Positions 52,277 to 64,000 of a DNA stretch of 64,000 nucleotides are shown here, one piece after another. The notes beneath the pieces were generated by a model. It made no database searches, was not told the DNA's origin, and was given only the letters and a program-made list of their open reading frames with translations. The DNA comes from Candidatus Coprenecus pullistercoris (lineage in GTDB: Bacteria > Bacteroidota > Bacteroidia > Bacteroidales > UBA932), in the NCBI GenBank assembly GCA_019116965.1, contig DXAT01000037.1, positions 1-64,000 on the forward strand, given 5' to 3'. Both the position numbers and the translations under genes were made by a program. Every line of letters begins with the position of its first letter. The first letter of the stretch is position 1.

Positions 52277-54991
52277 ATGCACGAAATGTTCAAACATGGA
52301 GCGGTTATTCTTACGGCCGCGCTGATGACAGCGGCTTTCTCGTCCTGCAGCATGGACGAGGACCGTATCCGTCGCGCCGACACAATCGTTGTGGACGGGC
52401 GTGAGGTGCCATCATCCGCCTATGAGCAGGGTATGGTACGTCTGTTGCTTACAGAGGAGATGGCCGAGAAGCTGAATCTGCAGACTGATGCGGATGGCCA
52501 GCTTGTCACTACCGGAGTGAAGTCCGTTGACGATGCTTTCGCAACGGTTGGTGTCAGGAAGATAGAAAGAACCTTCCCTTATGCCGGCAAGTTCGAGAAG
52601 CGTACGCGTGAGGCGGGCCTGCATCTTTGGTATGATGTGTATTTTGACGAGAACACCGGTCTTACCCGTGCCGGAGAACAGTTCGGGGCTATAGACGGAG
52701 TGGACTATGTCGAGTACCGTCCGCAGATAGTTCCCATAGGCGGTCCCATCAGGCCGTATACATCAGCCGAGCCGGCTCCTGCCAATGCGCTGACGGAGCT
52801 TTACAACGACCCTCAGCTCAGCGGACAGTGGCATTATTACAACGACGGAACGAAGCCTACTGCAGTGGCGGGCTGTGACATCAATGTACTTCCCGTATGG
52901 CAGCGCGGTATCGTAGGCAGCCGCTATACTATGGACGGACGCGAGGTGATTGTCTCCATCGTCGACGGCGGTATCGACTATAGTCATGAGGATCTCGCAG
53001 CCAACCTTTGGAACAACCCCGTGACATCGGATCCCAACGAGCTGCACGGCAAGAGTTTCGTCAACGGTTACGCGACAGTAGTCGCGGATGACCACGGAAC
53101 ACATGTGGCCGGAACAGTGGCTGCGGTCAACAACAACGGCAAGGGTGTAGCCGGTGTGGCCGGTGGTGATGCCGCCAAGGGCATAGAGGGCGTGCGCCTG
53201 ATGTCCTGCCAGATATTTGCGGACGAGGCATCCGGCAACTCGGCGGGTGCCATAAAGTGGGGAGCGGATCACGGTGCGGTCATCAGTCAGAACAGCTGGG
53301 GCTACAAGAAGGGTACTGCTACAACTATAACCCAATCGGAAAGGGACGCTATCGACTATTTCATCGCCAATGCGGGATATGACGAGAACGGCAATCAGGT
53401 CGGTCCGATGGCGGGAGGAGTGGTTATCTTCGCGGCGGGCAATGACGCCGTGGCTACCTGTTATCCCGGTCAGTATGAGCCGTGCATTGCCGTGGCAGCC
53501 TTAGGCCCCGACTTCAAGCATGCATGGTACACCAACTACGGCTCCTGGATAGATGTGTGCGCGCCCGGCGGAGATACTGATAAAGCCTTGGAGGTGCTCA
53601 GTACGGCGCCCGGCAACAGCTATGCCCTTATGGAGGGAACATCCATGGCCTGTCCTCATGTCTCCGGTCTCGCAGCCTTGTTGGTATCGTATTTCGGAGG
53701 CGAGGGATTTACCAACGAGGCTCTTCGCGATATGATTGAGAATTCCGCAAGGGATATCTCTCAGTATGAGGGCTCGCAGTACACTGGTCACGGTCTCATA
53801 GATGCCGAGAGAGCGTTGGCGGCCGCCAGCACTATCGCTCCCGATCCCATTGATGACCTGCAGCTCAGCGTGCGTGCCAACTTCATAGATTACTCGTTCA
53901 CCGTACCTGCCGATGAGGATGATACCAAGCCGTCATACGCCTATATCTATTATTCCAAGGAACCCATAAACATAGAGGATTCGATGGCAGTCGAGGCTCT
54001 TCCCAAGGATACCGTCAATCTCAGTGCCTATAAGGTGGGGGACCGTGTATCCGGAGCTGTCTCCGGTCTTGAGTTCGAGACGAAGTATTATGTATCGGCT
54101 TCCGTAAGCGATTTTGCCCGAAACCGTTCCGAGCTGTGTCCTGTTGAGGAGGTTACCACAGGTGCCAATTCACTTCCTGTATTCAAGCCTTCCGATGAGC
54201 TGGATACATTGGTCAAGATACCCAACAATCTTGAGCTGGACCTGACGGTGGTGGATGCGGACGGACATACCCTTACTCCGGTACTTCCTTCCGATGCCCC
54301 GGCTACGGTGCGTATGCTCAATGATTCCACAGTCAGGGTCACTGTCTCCAGCCTGGATGCCGGAATAGGCTCGCATACCGTGGAACTGACTGTCAATGAC
54401 GGTTTCGGAGGCGAGGCTGTGAAAGTGATCAATGTGGAGGTGATCGACAACATAGCTCCCACTGTGACTGCAGAGCCCGAGCCTGTGGTCATGTCCATGG
54501 ACGGTACCGTGGAACTGAATTTGGCTGATTATTTCTATGACGGTGACGGCGATATGCTCATATACAGGATCAAGTATTCTGTAAACGGAGTGGTTAACGG
54601 AACGACCAGCGGCGACAAGCTGACGCTCACTCCTCTGTCGGAGGGCAGCACGGTCATGACTATCACCGCGTACGACGCAATGGACGCTACGGCTTCCATA
54701 GATCTCTCAGTCACTGTGGGCAACGGTTCGTCTGGTGCGGTCGAGACTCAGGTTCAGTGTTATCCCAACCCTGTAGTGGACATGCTCAATGTCCGTACCC
54801 AGGAGGAGGTAACAGGAGCTACAGTCGAGATTCTGTCTCTCAGCGGTGCAGTAAAACGCTCTGAAAAGGATGTGACCATCAGCATGGACAAACCTTTCAG
54901 TATCGATCTCAGCGGCCTGCCCGGCGGTGTCTATACCGTAGTGATAAGGACCGGCAGCAATGTATTAACCTCAGAAATCGCTAAACTGTAA
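52277..54991 (+). CDS. S8 (subtilisin-like) serine protease with C-terminal Por-type sorting domain
   Basis: 904 residues. The N-terminus is signal-like with a possible lipobox (TAAFSSC, Cys near residue 24). A prodomain-like region spans about 25-170. The peptidase domain (about 200-520) has the full triad: Asp230 in SIVDGGIDYSHEDL, His273 in DDHGTHVAGT and Ser456 in EGTSMACPHVSG. Fibronectin-III-like and cadherin-like beta domains follow (about 535-820). The last 80 residues are a type IX secretion sorting domain: CYPNPVVDMLNV, then DLSGLPGGVYTVVI. It should be a surface or secreted protease. Its stop overlaps the next start by one base. Confidence 0.93.
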   Translation: MHEMFKHGAVILTAALMTAAFSSCSMDEDRIRRADTIVVDGREVPSSAYEQGMVRLLLTEEMAEKLNLQTDADGQLVTTGVKSVDDAFATVGVRKIERTFPYAGKFEKRTREAGLHLWYDVYFDENTGLTRAGEQFGAIDGVDYVEYRPQIVPIGGPIRPYTSAEPAPANALTELYNDPQLSGQWHYYNDGTKPTAVAGCDINVLPVWQRGIVGSRYTMDGREVIVSIVDGGIDYSHEDLAANLWNNPVTSDPNELHGKSFVNGYATVVADDHGTHVAGTVAAVNNNGKGVAGVAGGDAAKGIEGVRLMSCQIFADEASGNSAGAIKWGADHGAVISQNSWGYKKGTATTITQSERDAIDYFIANAGYDENGNQVGPMAGGVVIFAAGNDAVATCYPGQYEPCIAVAALGPDFKHAWYTNYGSWIDVCAPGGDTDKALEVLSTAPGNSYALMEGTSMACPHVSGLAALLVSYFGGEGFTNEALRDMIENSARDISQYEGSQYTGHGLIDAERALAAASTIAPDPIDDLQLSVRANFIDYSFTVPADEDDTKPSYAYIYYSKEPINIEDSMAVEALPKDTVNLSAYKVGDRVSGAVSGLEFETKYYVSASVSDFARNRSELCPVEEVTTGANSLPVFKPSDELDTLVKIPNNLELDLTVVDADGHTLTPVLPSDAPATVRMLNDSTVRVTVSSLDAGIGSHTVELTVNDGFGGEAVKVINVEVIDNIAPTVTAEPEPVVMSMDGTVELNLADYFYDGDGDMLIYRIKYSVNGVVNGTTSGDKLTLTPLSEGSTVMTITAYDAMDATASIDLSVTVGNGSSGAVETQVQCYPNPVVDMLNVRTQEEVTGATVEILSLSGAVKRSEKDVTISMDKPFSIDLSGLPGGVYTVVIRTGSNVLTSEIAKL

Positions 54992-55926
54992 TGAAGAAGT
55001 CAGTATATATCATCATGGCTGCGGCGGCATTGTCCGCAGCCTCATTTACGGCAAAGGCTCAGACGGCCGGATTTCTCGATGTCAATCCTGATCCTGTAAG
55101 TCTCAGCATGGCCGGAACAGGAACAGTCATGGAATCCACTCCTTTCGCGATGTGGAACAATATCGCCGCTACGGCTCTCGATGAGCAGCGCTTCCAGGTA
55201 GGTGCCGCTTATTCGCTTTGGAATGCCTCTTCGCTCGGCAATCCCAATAATACTGTCGGTGTCGCAGGTTATGGCAGAGTAGCCAAGTTCATGACTGTCT
55301 CAGCAGGCGTAAGGTATTTCGGATACAGTCCCATAACCGACGCTTCTGCCGGAACATCTTTCACCCCGATTGACCTGCAGGCAGGTGTGGGCTTCGGCTT
55401 CAGGATTCTGCCAATCCTCTCTCTCGGTGCCAATGTCAACTATGTCCACAGTGACATGGGCGGAGCAAAGGCTGCAGGAGCTGTCTCGGCCGACTTCGGT
55501 GCCATGCTTGACCTCAAGTTCCTGAGAATAGGTCTTACGGCTGCCAATATCGGATCCAAGCTTGATTACGGCGGAACATCGGCATACAGCATGCCGGCGA
55601 ATGTCAAGCTGGGCTTGGGTACAGTGCAGCGTTTCGGCAATGAGGACAGGCACGCCCTGGCTGTCAACCTCCAGGGTGGTCTGACTTTCGAGGAATCGTC
55701 ATTCTTCGCCGGAGTAGGCGCTCAGTATGAGTACAACGACTTCGTGCGCGTTGCTGCAGGTTACCACTACGGAGATGCAGACAAGATGTTCTACGGCTCG
55801 TATGCATCGATAGGCGCAGGTGTCAAGTTCTTCGGTGTTATGGTCAACGCCACTTACCTGATAGGAACTGACAAGGATTCTCCTCTGACAAACACCTTCT
55901 CCATAGGAGTGGGCTACGCTTTCTAA
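54991..55926 (+). CDS. PorV/PorQ-like outer membrane protein
   Basis: A 311-residue outer-membrane beta barrel of the FadL/PorV type. A signal peptide (about 1-23, ending AKAQ) is followed by the family N-terminus GFLDVNPDPVSLSMAGTGTV and FAMWNNIAATAL. The barrel ends in FSIGVGYAF, with the terminal Phe. PorV and PorQ are parts of the type IX secretion machinery that hand over cargo at the surface. Being translationally coupled to a protease with a sorting domain supports that role; it could also be a dedicated partner. The rest of the secretion machinery is not in the window. Confidence 0.82.
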   Translation: MKKSVYIIMAAAALSAASFTAKAQTAGFLDVNPDPVSLSMAGTGTVMESTPFAMWNNIAATALDEQRFQVGAAYSLWNASSLGNPNNTVGVAGYGRVAKFMTVSAGVRYFGYSPITDASAGTSFTPIDLQAGVGFGFRILPILSLGANVNYVHSDMGGAKAAGAVSADFGAMLDLKFLRIGLTAANIGSKLDYGGTSAYSMPANVKLGLGTVQRFGNEDRHALAVNLQGGLTFEESSFFAGVGAQYEYNDFVRVAAGYHYGDADKMFYGSYASIGAGVKFFGVMVNATYLIGTDKDSPLTNTFSIGVGYAF

Positions 55927-55949
55927 GCCGGGTCAGGGCAGCAATAAGA

Positions 55950-55985
55950 AACCGGCCGTCAGAAATCTCTGGCGGCCGGTTTTAT
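55950..55985. terminator. Bidirectional terminator between the PorV-like gene and rpoC
   Basis: AACCGGCCGTCAG pairs with CTGGCGGCCGGTT over a 6-nt loop (one GT pair) and is followed by TTTA. It lies between convergent genes and can end both. Confidence 0.85.
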
Positions 55986-56006
55986 TGTACCCCTTCTCAG
56001 CAGGAT

Positions 56007-60272
<4,266 letters not shown>

Positions 60273-60304
60273 ATCTCGGATATTTCAATTTGTCAAATAC
60301 AAAA

Positions 60305-63300
60305 CTAATCTAATTTAATGCTCAGTCCTAAGCCGCGCAGCTCGTGCAGCAGTACATTGAGGGATTCGGGTATGCCGGGTGCGGGCATGGGCTCTCCCTT
60401 GACGATTGCCTCGTATGCGCGCGAGCGTCCCGTGACATCGTCGGACTTGATGGTGAGGATTTCCTGGAGGACATTGGATGCTCCGAATGCCTCGAGGGCC
60501 CATACCTCCATCTCTCCGAATCTCTGGCCTCCGAACTGGGCCTTACCGCCGAGAGGCTGCTGGGTGATGAGGGAGTAGGGGCCAATGGAACGGGCGTGCA
60601 TCTTGTCGTCCACCATGTGGCCGAGCTTGATCATGTAGATGACACCTACGGTTGCCGGCTGGTCGAAGTATTCTCCGCTGCCGCCGTCACGCAGGTAGGT
60701 CTTTCCGTAGCGGGGCAGACCGGCCTTGTCGGTGTATTCGCATATCTGCTCCAGGGATGCTCCGTCGAAAATCGGGGTGCTGAATTTCAGGCCCAGCTCC
60801 TTGCCGGCCCATCCGAGCACGGTCTCGTAGATCTGTCCGAGGTTCATACGCGAAGGCACACCAAGAGGGTTGAGGACGATATCCACGGTGGAGCCGTCAT
60901 CGAGGAAGGGCATGTCCTCGTCCCTTACCACCTTGGCGACGATACCTTTGTTACCGTGGCGTCCCGCCATCTTGTCTCCTACTCTGATCTTCCTCTTCTT
61001 GGCCACATACACCTTGGCAAGCTGCATGATGCCGGAGGGAAGCTCGTCTCCTATAGTAAGATTGTATTTGATACGCTTGAGTTCGGCGTCGTACTCCTTG
61101 TACGCTATCAGGTAGTTGTTGATAAGCGCCTTGATCAAGTTGTTGGCGTTCTTGTCAGAAGTCCACTTGGAAGGGTTTACATCCTCGTATTTGATGTTCT
61201 CGAGCATCGGGCGCGTGAAAGCCGTTCCTTTGGGTATCAGCTCGGTCTCATAGAGATCCCACACACCGTTGCTCTTGCGGTCCTTGGTAAGTGTGACAAG
61301 TTTGTCGATGAATAGCTTGCGGAGAGCGGTGGTCTTCTCTGTGAAGTTTTCCTCTGCCTTGACCAGCTCATCTTTGGGCGCGTTCTTGCCGCGTTTGCCG
61401 GGCTCTTTTGTCACGCGGGAGAAAAGCCTCTTTCCGATGATTGTTCCGGAGAGTGACGGGGAGGCCTTCAGTGAGGCGTCCTTGACATCTCCGGCCTTGT
61501 CTCCGAATATGGCTCTCAGGAGCTTTTCCTCGGGTGAGGGATCGCTCTCGCCCTTAGGCGTGATCTTACCGATGAGGATGTCACCGGGCTCGACATTGGC
61601 GCCGACTCTGATGATACCGTGCTCGTCGAGGTCCTTTGTGGCGTCCTCGCTCACATTGGGTATGTCGGAGGTCAGCTCCTCCATGCCGCGCTTGGTATCG
61701 CGCACCTCCATGATATATTCGTCCACATGGATGGAGGTGAAGATGTCCTCGCGGAGAATCCTTTCGGAAAGCACGATGGCGTCCTCGAAGTTGTATCCTT
61801 TCCAGGGCATGAAGGCCACTTTGAGGTTGCGTCCGAGAGCGAGTTCTCCGCCCTGTGTCGCGTAGCCTTCGGTGAGCACTTGTCCGGCCTGTACCTTGTC
61901 GCCCTTGCGTACGATGGGCTTGAGGTGAATGGATGTGCTCTGGTTGGTCTTCCTGAAGAGGGGAAGATGATATACTGTGACCTCGGGGGAGAAGCTTACG
62001 AATTTCTCGTCCTCGGTCTGCTTGTACTTGACATGAATCTCGCGGGCGTCCACATATACCACTTCTCCTTCGCGGGCTGCCACTACCTGTGTGCGGGAGT
62101 CGCGGACAACGGCTCTCTCAAGTCCAGTGCCTACGATAGGGGCCTCGGGTCTGATGACAGGCACTGCCTGGCGCATCATGTTCGAGCCCATGAGGGCACG
62201 GTTGGCGTCATCGTGCTCGAGGAAGGGGATAAGTGACGCGGCGATGGATGCTATCTGGTTGGGAGCCACATCCATGTAGTGAACCTGGTCTTTGGTCACT
62301 ACGGGGAAGTCAGCCTCGTGACGGCAGCTTATGCGCTCATCGAGGATATTGCCGTCGTCGTCGAGATGGATGTTGGCCTGGGCCACCATCTTGTCTTCCT
62401 CCTCTTCGGCACTCATGTACACGCATCCTTCGGCGCTCATGTTCACCTTGCCGTTCTCAACCTTGCGGTAGGGGGTCTCGATGAAGCCGAGGTCGTTGAT
62501 GCGCGCATAGACGCAGAGGGAGGATATCAGTCCGATGTTGGGGCCCTCAGGTGTCTCGATGGGGCAGAGGCGGCCGTAATGGGTGTAGTGCACGTCGCGC
62601 ACCTCGAATCCGGCCCTGTCGCGTGACAGACCTCCCGGACCGAGTGCTGACAGACGGCGCTTGTGCGTCATCTCTGCCAGGGGGTTGGTCTGATCCATGA
62701 ACTGAGACAGCTGGCTGGTACCGAAGAACGAGTTGATAACGGAAGACAGGGTCTTTGCGTTGATGAGCTCGGTCGGTACGAATACCTCGTTGTCCCTGAC
62801 ATTCATTCTTTCCCTGATGGTGCGGGCCATGCGGGTGAGTCCTACGCTGAACTGGTTGGCGAGCTGCTCGCCGACAGTCCTGATGCGTCGGTTGCTCAGG
62901 TGGTCTATGTCGTCAATGGCGGCTTTGTTGTTGATCAGCTGGATGAGATATTTGATAATCTCGATGATGTCCTGTTTGGTCAGGACCCTTACATCGGACG
63001 GCGTGGTCAGGCCCAGCTTCCGGTTCAGACGGTATCGTCCTACTTCTCCAAGGTCGTATCTCTTGTCAGAGAAGAAGAGCTTCTCTATGACATCTCTTGC
63101 AGTGGCCTCGTCAGGCGGTTCGGAGTTACGCAACTGCCTGTAGGTGTAGAAGACGGCCTCTTTCTCAGAGTTGCAGACATCTTTCTGGAGGGTGTTGAAG
63201 ATGATCGTGAAGTCGCTCAGGTCCACATCATCCTTATGGAGGAGCACAGTGCTTACACCGGCGTCGAGGATGTCGTTGATGTTGTTCTCGTCGAGCACGG

Positions 63301-64000
63301 TCTCGCGGTCGACGACGATCTGATTTCTCTCGATGTACACCACCTCACCGGTGTCCTCGTCCACGAAGTCCTCGTTCCATGTCTTGAGGACGCGAGCCGC
63401 GAGCTTGGAACCGATGTTCTGGGTAAGCTCCTCCTTGGTGGCCTTGACCTCACGGGCAAGACCGAATATGTCAAGAATCTCCTTGTCGCTCTCGAATCCT
63501 ATCGCCCTGAGCAGAGTGGTGACCGGCAGTTTCTTCTTTCGGTCGATGTACGCGTACATGACATTGTTGATGTCCGTGGCGAACTCTATCCATGAGCCCT
63601 TGAACGGGATAATCCTCGCGGAGTAGAGCTTTGTACCGTTGGCGTGGATACTTTGTCCGAAGAACACACCGGGTGAGCGGTGAAGCTGCGATACGATGAT
63701 ACGTTCAGAGCCGTTGATGACGAATGTGCCCCTTTCGGTCATATAGGGGATAGTACCCAGGTATACATCCTGTATCGAGGTGTCGAAATCCTCGTGCTCG
63801 GGGTCGGTGCAGTAGAGCTTGAGCTTGGCCTTCAGCGGAACGCTGTAGGTGAGGCCTCTGTCAAGACACTCGTCTACCGTGTAGCGGGGCGGGTCTATGA
63901 AATAGTCCACAAATTCCAGGACAAAGTTGTTCCTCGTGTCTGTGATGGGGAATATTTCCTGGAAAACTTTGAACAGTCCTTCATTACGGCGGTTTTCAGG
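60305..64000 (-). CDS. rpoB: RNA polymerase beta subunit (partial, 5' end outside window)
   Basis: 1231 residues of RpoB are present; the frame runs past 64000 with [20 protein letters not shown] at its visible start, so roughly 35-40 N-terminal residues are missing by comparison with a family length of about 1270. Key regions are present: the rifampicin pocket [42 protein letters not shown] in parts, [10 protein letters not shown], and [13 protein letters not shown]. The C-terminus ends [15 protein letters not shown]. The pocket residues look like wild type (Asp, His, Ser positions [13 protein letters not shown]). It forms one operon with rpoC. Confidence 0.98.
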   Translation of the reverse strand, partial: PENRRNEGLFKVFQEIFPITDTRNNFVLEFVDYFIDPPRYTVDECLDRGLTYSVPLKAKLKLYCTDPEHEDFDTSIQDVYLGTIPYMTERGTFVINGSERIIVSQLHRSPGVFFGQSIHANGTKLYSARIIPFKGSWIEFATDINNVMYAYIDRKKKLPVTTLLRAIGFESDKEILDIFGLAREVKATKEELTQNIGSKLAARVLKTWNEDFVDEDTGEVVYIERNQIVVDRETVLDENNINDILDAGVSTVLLHKDDVDLSDFTIIFNTLQKDVCNSEKEAVFYTYRQLRNSEPPDEATARDVIEKLFFSDKRYDLGEVGRYRLNRKLGLTTPSDVRVLTKQDIIEIIKYLIQLINNKAAIDDIDHLSNRRIRTVGEQLANQFSVGLTRMARTIRERMNVRDNEVFVPTELINAKTLSSVINSFFGTSQLSQFMDQTNPLAEMTHKRRLSALGPGGLSRDRAGFEVRDVHYTHYGRLCPIETPEGPNIGLISSLCVYARINDLGFIETPYRKVENGKVNMSAEGCVYMSAEEEEDKMVAQANIHLDDDGNILDERISCRHEADFPVVTKDQVHYMDVAPNQIASIAASLIPFLEHDDANRALMGSNMMRQAVPVIRPEAPIVGTGLERAVVRDSRTQVVAAREGEVVYVDAREIHVKYKQTEDEKFVSFSPEVTVYHLPLFRKTNQSTSIHLKPIVRKGDKVQAGQVLTEGYATQGGELALGRNLKVAFMPWKGYNFEDAIVLSERILREDIFTSIHVDEYIMEVRDTKRGMEELTSDIPNVSEDATKDLDEHGIIRVGANVEPGDILIGKITPKGESDPSPEEKLLRAIFGDKAGDVKDASLKASPSLSGTIIGKRLFSRVTKEPGKRGKNAPKDELVKAEENFTEKTTALRKLFIDKLVTLTKDRKSNGVWDLYETELIPKGTAFTRPMLENIKYEDVNPSKWTSDKNANNLIKALINNYLIAYKEYDAELKRIKYNLTIGDELPSGIMQLAKVYVAKKRKIRVGDKMAGRHGNKGIVAKVVRDEDMPFLDDGSTVDIVLNPLGVPSRMNLGQIYETVLGWAGKELGLKFSTPIFDGASLEQICEYTDKAGLPRYGKTYLRDGGSGEYFDQPATVGVIYMIKLGHMVDDKMHARSIGPYSLITQQPLGGKAQFGGQRFGEMEVWALEAFGASNVLQEILTIKSDDVTGRSRAYEAIVKGEPMPAPGIPESLNVLLHELRGLGLSIKLD

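Noticed and set aside
60305-60585. Additional small genes at the rpoB 3' end in other frames
   Set aside because: They lie entirely in rpoB and lack start signals of their own.

Overview
The window looks like a chromosomal segment of a Bacteroidetes bacterium, most likely order Bacteroidales. The evidence is a SusC/SusD pair, many short-lipobox lipoproteins, a Por-type C-terminal sorting domain, a KorA/KorB 2-oxoacid oxidoreductase, K+-type membrane pyrophosphatase, and repeated Bacteroidetes-style -7 boxes (TAnnTTTG) about 20-30 nt before start codons. GC is around 50-55%. Genus cannot be assigned from what is visible. No tRNA, rRNA, CRISPR array, insertion sequence or prophage was found. 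No stretch over 300 nt lacks a gene; the longest gap (14728-14974) holds a 169-nt inverted-repeat element.

Layout. 1-2.0 kb: end of recA, then trpS-cutC. 2.1-7.9 kb (minus): a lipoprotein, a TPR sensor kinase with a LuxR/NarL-type regulator, and an OmpR-type regulator with its kinase. 8.0-9.6 kb (minus): an AAA-ATPase-like/PD-(D/E)XK protein. 9.7-14.7 kb (plus): rlmN, a patatin with an outer-membrane barrel, recX, and prfB with the classical programmed +1 frameshift. 15.0-17.9 kb (minus): ROK sugar kinase, sugar MFS transporter, Crp/Fnr-type regulator. 18.0-21.3 kb: a repeat-containing lipoprotein, rubrerythrin (minus) and an SDR oxidoreductase. 21.4-27.1 kb (plus): bamD, an omega-like RNA polymerase subunit, coaBC, recN, aminopeptidase P. 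27.1-32.3 kb (minus): LysM/periplasmic-binding protein, purC, glycosyltransferase, Skp-like protein, pdxJ. 32.4-37.1 kb (plus): nadK, uppS, bamA, skp. 37.1-45.9 kb (plus): korA, a frameshifted korB, gdhA, a truncated gamma-carbonic anhydrase, a TlpA-like lipoprotein, murI and hppA. 46.0-55.9 kb (plus): SusC, SusD, lipoprotein, hypothetical, S8 protease with sorting tail, PorV/PorQ-like protein. 56.0-64.0 kb (minus): rpoC and rpoB (rpoB runs off the window).

How the genes fit together. Much of the window is core housekeeping: envelope biogenesis (bamA, bamD, Skp-like proteins, uppS, murI), DNA repair (recA, recN, recX) and central nitrogen and carbon metabolism (gdhA, kor). The accessory content is mainly surface sensing and nutrient capture. 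The most interesting non-coding signals are: (a) an identical 16-bp element with an inverted repeat, at exactly the same distance from the -7 box in two promoters, which ties the LuxR-type two-component operon to the adjacent lipoprotein gene; (b) two near-identical ATGTAA-AG-(T/A)TACAT boxes overlapping the divergent promoters of the Crp/Fnr-type gene and a lipoprotein gene; (c) a 7-3-7 inverted repeat abutting the -7 box of susC; and (d) the foldable inverted-repeat element between prfB and the ROK kinase gene.
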